The notes under the pieces: generated by a model
Database searches by the model: none
What the model was told of the DNA's origin: nothing
Seen by the model: only the letters and a program-made list of their open reading frames with translations
Program-made: the position numbers and the translations under genes
In this document: in pieces, positions 6,622 to 9,355 of the stretch
Position numbering within the stretch: position 1 is the first letter of the stretch
How the letters are laid out: every line of letters begins with the position of its first letter
Assembly (NCBI GenBank): GCA_017861215.1
Contig: JAGFXN010000039.1
Coordinates: 1-9,355, forward strand
Reading direction: 5' to 3'
Length of the DNA: 9,355 bases
Source: Deltaproteobacteria bacterium
GTDB taxonomy: Bacteria; Desulfobacterota; Desulfuromonadia; Geobacterales; DSM-12255

Positions 6622-7578
6622 ATGTTGTATGCCCGACCGTTGTCTCTGCTGCTGCTCTCCCTGGTGACCGGCTGCGCCTTTGTCAATGTCCCCCTGAAAT
6701 CTCCTCCCTCCCCTCTGGAAGAGCAGGTGCTGGAGGGTACGGGGCACAGAAAGATCCTGCTCATGGAAGTGAGCGGCACTATTACTGAAGACGAACGTTC
6801 CGGCGGGATTCTGGAGGAGCGGATCCCCTCCACGGTGTCGCTGGTCCGGGAAGTGCTGCGCAAGGCCGAAAAGGACCGGGACATAGCCGGGGTGATCCTG
6901 CGGATCAATTCTCCCGGCGGCACGGTTACGGCCAGCGACATCATTCATCATGACATCACGGAATTCAGGAAACGCACCAGGCTGCCGGTGACAGCGAGCA
7001 TTCTCAGCGTTGGCACTTCCGGCGGCTACTATGTGGCTGCTGCCGCTGACGAGATCGTCAGCCACCCCACCGCCATTACCGGCAGCATCGGCGTGATCCT
7101 GATAAAGTTCAATCTGGAAGGGGTGATGGCCAAGGTCGGCGTGGAGGCGCAAACCGTCAAATCCGGCGACAAGAAAGACATCCTGTCGCCGTTCCGGCGC
7201 GCCACTCCGGAAGAGGAAAAGCTGGCCCAGGAGATCATCGACCAGCTTCACAGCCGTTTTCTGGATGCTATCCTCGCCCGCCCGAACAACACGCTTACCC
7301 GCCAGGAGTTGCAAAAACTGGCGGACGGGCGCCTCTTCACCTCGGGACAGGCGCTCGCGGCAGGACTGATTGACAGGATCGGCTATCTGGACGATGTCAT
7401 CGCAATGATGCGCCACAAGGCAGGGGATCGGGACGCGCGGATCGTGACCTACTACCGGCCCGGCAGTTACAAGGGGAGCATCTATGCCGGTGCCGGCCAT
7501 CAGGGAGGTCTGTTCGCCCTGTTTGGCGGGCTGGACCCCTTTGCGGCCGGGAGTTTCATGTACCTCTGGCGACCGTAA
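6622..7578 (+). CDS. sppA: Signal peptide peptidase SppA, lipoprotein form
   Basis: A 318-residue single-domain serine peptidase of the S49 family, which cleaves remnant signal peptides in or at the membrane. The N-terminus is a lipoprotein signal: a hydrophobic run LSLLLLSLVTG followed by Cys18, with V-T-G-C a valid lipobox. The protease domain shows VILRINSPGGTVTASD at about 91-106, the nucleophile in VGTSGGYYVAAAADEI (Ser133), the ITGSIGVI strand at 152-159, and KSGDKKDILSP, where Lys185 is the expected general base. The 52-residue Ser-to-Lys spacing equals that of the short Bacillus SppA (Ser147, Lys199, from memory). LADGRLFTSGQALAAGLID at about 233-251 is also typical. The length matches the short rather than the roughly 600-residue E. 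coli-type enzyme. GAGGAG lies 7 nt before the ATG. The gene is a single unit ending at the terminator 7656-7697. Lipid anchoring instead of a TM helix is noteworthy. Confidence 0.92.
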   Translation: MLYARPLSLLLLSLVTGCAFVNVPLKSPPSPLEEQVLEGTGHRKILLMEVSGTITEDERSGGILEERIPSTVSLVREVLRKAEKDRDIAGVILRINSPGGTVTASDIIHHDITEFRKRTRLPVTASILSVGTSGGYYVAAAADEIVSHPTAITGSIGVILIKFNLEGVMAKVGVEAQTVKSGDKKDILSPFRRATPEEEKLAQEIIDQLHSRFLDAILARPNNTLTRQELQKLADGRLFTSGQALAAGLIDRIGYLDDVIAMMRHKAGDRDARIVTYYRPGSYKGSIYAGAGHQGGLFALFGGLDPFAAGSFMYLWRP

Positions 7579-7655
7579 ACCGGGCAGCGGCTCCAGTGAC
7601 AGTGGCAGCCGGGTCGAAGCCGGCACGATTCCAAACCAGTCCGCAGCCAGAACGG

Positions 7656-7697
7656 AAAACGCCGTGAAACCTCATGTTGATGGGTTCACGGCGTTTT
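7656..7697. terminator. Strong bidirectional rho-independent terminator
   Basis: The arms AAAACGCCGTGAAACC (7656-7671) and GGGTTCACGGCGTTTT (7682-7697) form a stem with 13 consecutive pairs plus two more past one mismatch, over a 10-nt loop. The A4/T4 ends give a U tract on both strands. It lies between sppA (+, ends 7578) and the FKBP gene (-, ends 7722) and would serve both. Confidence 0.9.
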
Positions 7698-7721
7698 AGT
7701 ATCCAAGCTGACCGGCTGCTG

Positions 7722-8153
7722 CTATTTTACATCGAGCAGTTCAACTTCGAAGATAAGGGTTGCATTCGGCGGGACATCCCTGCCGGCGCCGCGGGCGCCG
7801 TAGGCAAGTTCAGGCGGACAGACCAGCTGGGCTTTGCCGCCGACCTTCATCAGCTGCACCCCTTCGGTCCAGCAGGGGATAACCCCGGTGAGCGGAAACT
7901 TGATCGACTGTTTCCGCTTGTAGGAGCTGTCGAACTCCTTGCCGTCCGGCAGGGTGCCGCGATAATTGACTTCAACGGTGCTGGCGGCAGTCGGCGCTTT
8001 ACCGCTGCCATCCTTGAGGGATTTGTAGACCAGTCCGGACTTGGTTTTTACGGCCCCTTTTTCCTTGGCGGCCTTATCGATGGTGTCGTTGGCCATGACA
8101 AAGGCCGGCACCGCCAGAGTCGTGGCAATTGCTGCAATGATCAGTCGTTTCAT
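7722..8153 (-). CDS. Periplasmic FKBP-type peptidyl-prolyl cis-trans isomerase
   Basis: A 143-residue protein. A signal peptide is seen: KR then a hydrophobic run, with likely cleavage after Ala21 (FVMA/NDT). After a short linker, a single FKBP domain follows at about 38-143. Ligand-pocket residues are present: Tyr64 (VNYRG), Phe74-Asp75 (GKEFDSS), Val91-Ile92 and Trp95 (VIPCW), Tyr118 (PPELAYG) and Phe135 (LIFEVELLDV). It would catalyse proline isomerisation and assist folding of exported proteins. The FkpA dimerisation helices are missing, so this is the short single-domain form. Unusually, the Gly before the pocket Trp (normally V-I-x-G-W) is Cys94, and a second cysteine, Cys112, lies in the neighbouring pocket strand. 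AAGGAG is 6 nt upstream of the ATG. It is convergent with sppA across a shared terminator and divergent from the methyltransferase gene. Confidence 0.93.
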   Translation of the reverse strand: MKRLIIAAIATTLAVPAFVMANDTIDKAAKEKGAVKTKSGLVYKSLKDGSGKAPTAASTVEVNYRGTLPDGKEFDSSYKRKQSIKFPLTGVIPCWTEGVQLMKVGGKAQLVCPPELAYGARGAGRDVPPNATLIFEVELLDVK

Positions 8154-8195
8154 TTCTGCTCCTTACTGAGATGGGAATTTGGATGCGACAGCGTC

Positions 8196-8225
8196 ATCTT
8201 AGCATTGGCAGTCAGCTGCCGTCAA
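8196..8225 (-). promoter_or_regulatory. Candidate FKBP promoter with inverted repeat in the spacer
   Basis: On the minus strand TTGACG (8220-8225) and TAAGAT (8196-8201) are separated by 18 bp, giving a leader of about 35-40 nt before the ATG at 8153. A GGCAG-TCAG-CTGCC inverted repeat (8207-8220) fills most of the spacer and touches the -35; it could be an operator or coincidence. Confidence 0.45.
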
Positions 8226-8255
8226 TGGGGCTGAGATTCCAGAGACAGCCTTTGA

Positions 8256-8294
8256 CCCGAGACCCCCTCCTGGCGGAGTGTCTTTCGGGCTTTT
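8256..8294 (+). other. Stem-loop with T tract ahead of the methyltransferase gene
   Basis: CCCGA/TCGGG at the base (8256-8260 and 8285-8289) and CTCC/GGAG at the tip (8267-8270 and 8274-8277, loop TGGC), with bulges between, is followed by CTTTT (8290-8294). It looks like an imperfect intrinsic terminator in the 5' region of the + strand gene that starts at 8332. It could be a leader attenuator, or a backstop for transcription entering from upstream. The stem is imperfect. Confidence 0.35.
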
Positions 8295-8331
8295 CAACCT
8301 GATAAACATGATAGGAAAAAAGGAGTAGCCC

Positions 8332-8994
8332 ATGGATCGATCGTCGCGCAACCGGCTTACGGAACGGCTCCTGCCCCTGTTTCCCGGTACGACGCTGTTC
8401 GAGCGGCTGGCCCGGTCAGTCTGCCGCGCCGGCTGCCTCCCCCGCAAGGAACTGTACGAAGCGTGGGAGGTGGCACGGCGGGTGAGGCGGCGCTTTCGCG
8501 GCGGGCGGGTGGTGGACCTGGCCTGCGGCCACGGGCTGCTGGCGCAGATTCTGCTGCTGCTGGACGACAGTTCGTCCCTGGCCCTGGCCGTTGACCGGCG
8601 CCTCCCGGAGCAGGCCGCCAGGCTTGCTGCCTGCCTGAGGGAGGATTGGCCCCGCCTGGCAGGCAGGGTGGAGTTCCTGGAGAGGGATCTGGCAGAGGTG
8701 GAACTGCAGCGGCACGACCTGGTCGTGTCGGTGCACGCCTGTGGCGGGCTGACCGATCTGGTGCTGGAGCGGGCAGTACTTGCCGGGGCGCGGGTAGCGG
8801 TGCTCCCCTGCTGTCACGATCTGGACAGCGGGAACCAGGGGGGTCTGCGGGGTTGGCTGGACGGGCCGCTGGCCCAGGATGTGCTCCGGGCGACCCGGTT
8901 GCGTGCCGGCGGCTATCGCGTTGTAACGCAGCTGATCCCCGCTGACATCTCACCGAAAAACCGCCTGCTGCTGGGGGGACCGGCCGGTTCGTGA
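8332..8994 (+). CDS. SAM-dependent methyltransferase (Methyltransf_32-like)
   Basis: A 220-residue soluble protein with a class I SAM-binding fold. Motif I is VVDLACGHGLLA (about 60-71), with the acidic residue ending strand 2 in LAVDRR (Asp88) and a possible third motif at RDL (118-120). Strand 4 reads VVSVHACGG (about 131-139), followed by TDLVLERAV, then VAVLPCCHDL (about 155-164) and a C-terminal SPKNRLLL (207-214). The H-A-C-G ... P-C-C ... P-K-N-R pattern is that of Methyltransf_32 (TRMT13/GSTCD-like) proteins rather than of the small-molecule methyltransferases. The substrate is unknown; an RNA target is an inference from distant relatives. AAGGAG lies 7 nt before the ATG. It is divergent from FKBP and convergent with the GAF-like gene, with only 21 bases between stop codons, so their transcripts may overlap. 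Confidence 0.8.
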   Translation: MDRSSRNRLTERLLPLFPGTTLFERLARSVCRAGCLPRKELYEAWEVARRVRRRFRGGRVVDLACGHGLLAQILLLLDDSSSLALAVDRRLPEQAARLAACLREDWPRLAGRVEFLERDLAEVELQRHDLVVSVHACGGLTDLVLERAVLAGARVAVLPCCHDLDSGNQGGLRGWLDGPLAQDVLRATRLRAGGYRVVTQLIPADISPKNRLLLGGPAGS

Positions 8995-9015
8995 CGCGAA
9001 AGGCAAATCAAAGCC

Positions 9016-9355
9016 TTACAGCATGAGGATCTTTTCCCGGTGAATCAATACCTCAAAGGCAAGGGCGGCTTTAAGGAGCAGTTTCTGCACTTCCGGCACC
9101 ATCTCACCCAGATGTTCATCTCCTTCAGCATAGAGGATATTGACAATACGCCCGGTGATAAGCAACGGCATGAGCAGTACTGATTTCGGCCTGTCCCCAC
9201 CCAAAGCCTTCCGCAGCTCATTATTGGCAGCACTGTCCGGCAGCGGCCCCAGATAAAGCCCCGCACCGTCTGCCACCGTTTTCAGGGCCGAGTGCCCGGC
9301 CAGTGAGATCCGGATCTGCGCCATGTGAGGAATCGCCTCCTGCCGGCAGACTCCT
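9016..9355 (-). CDS. GAF-like-domain protein, C-terminal part (partial, runs off right edge)
   Basis: The frame stays open from the stop at 9016-9018 to the window edge, giving 112 codons. The visible portion resembles the C-terminal half of a GAF-like domain: IRISLAGHSALKTVADG, then YLGPLPDSAANNELRKALGG, then PKSVLLMPLLITGRIVNILY with AEGD, and a last helix (LLLKAALAFEVLIHREKILM). Such modules sit at the C-terminus of larger regulatory proteins in Geobacter-type genomes. An ATG at 9324 preceded by AGGAGG at 11 nt could be read as a start, but that would cut the domain and the frame continues upstream (GVCRQEAIPH). I therefore treat the gene as truncated by the window. Ligand and partner domain are unknown. 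Confidence 0.7.
   Translation of the reverse strand, partial: GVCRQEAIPHMAQIRISLAGHSALKTVADGAGLYLGPLPDSAANNELRKALGGDRPKSVLLMPLLITGRIVNILYAEGDEHLGEMVPEVQKLLLKAALAFEVLIHREKILML

Noticed and set aside
6598..7626. A 342-residue open frame on the - strand opposite sppA
   Set aside because: It lies antisense to a gene with clear catalytic motifs, has no domain, and is rich in His/Arg/Pro as shadows are.
7674..8234. A 186-residue + strand frame opposite FKBP
   Set aside because: It begins inside the sppA/FKBP terminator loop and is antisense to a clear FKBP domain.
8357..8953. A 198-residue - strand frame opposite the methyltransferase
   Set aside because: Extremely Pro/Arg/Ala-rich, typical of antisense reading of GC-rich coding DNA.

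Overview
The window reads as ordinary chromosome of a GC-rich Gram-negative bacterium. The mix of AsmA-type envelope proteins, a lipoprotein-type SppA, a periplasmic FKBP and a C-terminal GAF-like module, together with codon style, suggests Desulfuromonadota, most likely Geobacterales. That placement is inference from protein flavour; there is no rRNA or other marker gene here.

Layout, left to right. A minus-strand gene runs off the left edge; only its first 28 codons are present, ending in a membrane segment. Divergent to it is a small two-TM DUF3592-like protein (+). A convergent, bidirectional hairpin terminator separates this from a tandem-CBS-domain protein (-). After a 371-base gene-free stretch comes a large DUF748/AsmA-like membrane-anchored protein (-). 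Divergent to that is a YkgJ-type cysteine-cluster protein (+), which converges on a second, distinct AsmA-family protein (-). Just upstream of the second AsmA gene lies a 179-bp MITE-like element with 17-bp terminal inverted repeats, and the whole element is one imperfect palindrome. Then come a lipoprotein SppA signal-peptide peptidase (+), a strong bidirectional terminator, a periplasmic FKBP-type prolyl isomerase (-), a divergent Methyltransf_32-like SAM methyltransferase (+), and the C-terminal part of a GAF-like-domain gene (-) that runs off the right edge.

Almost every gene is a single transcription unit, with orientation alternating along the window, so no operon joins them into a pathway. 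The common theme is the cell envelope: two AsmA-like proteins, SppA, FKBP and DUF3592. I see no phage, CRISPR, toxin-antitoxin, secretion or biosynthetic cluster, and no convincing undescribed multi-gene system. The most unusual DNA feature is the palindromic element at 6176-6354. Several annotated starts are set by strong Shine-Dalgarno sequences that place them downstream of the longest open frame (DUF3592, CBS, YkgJ and the second AsmA gene).
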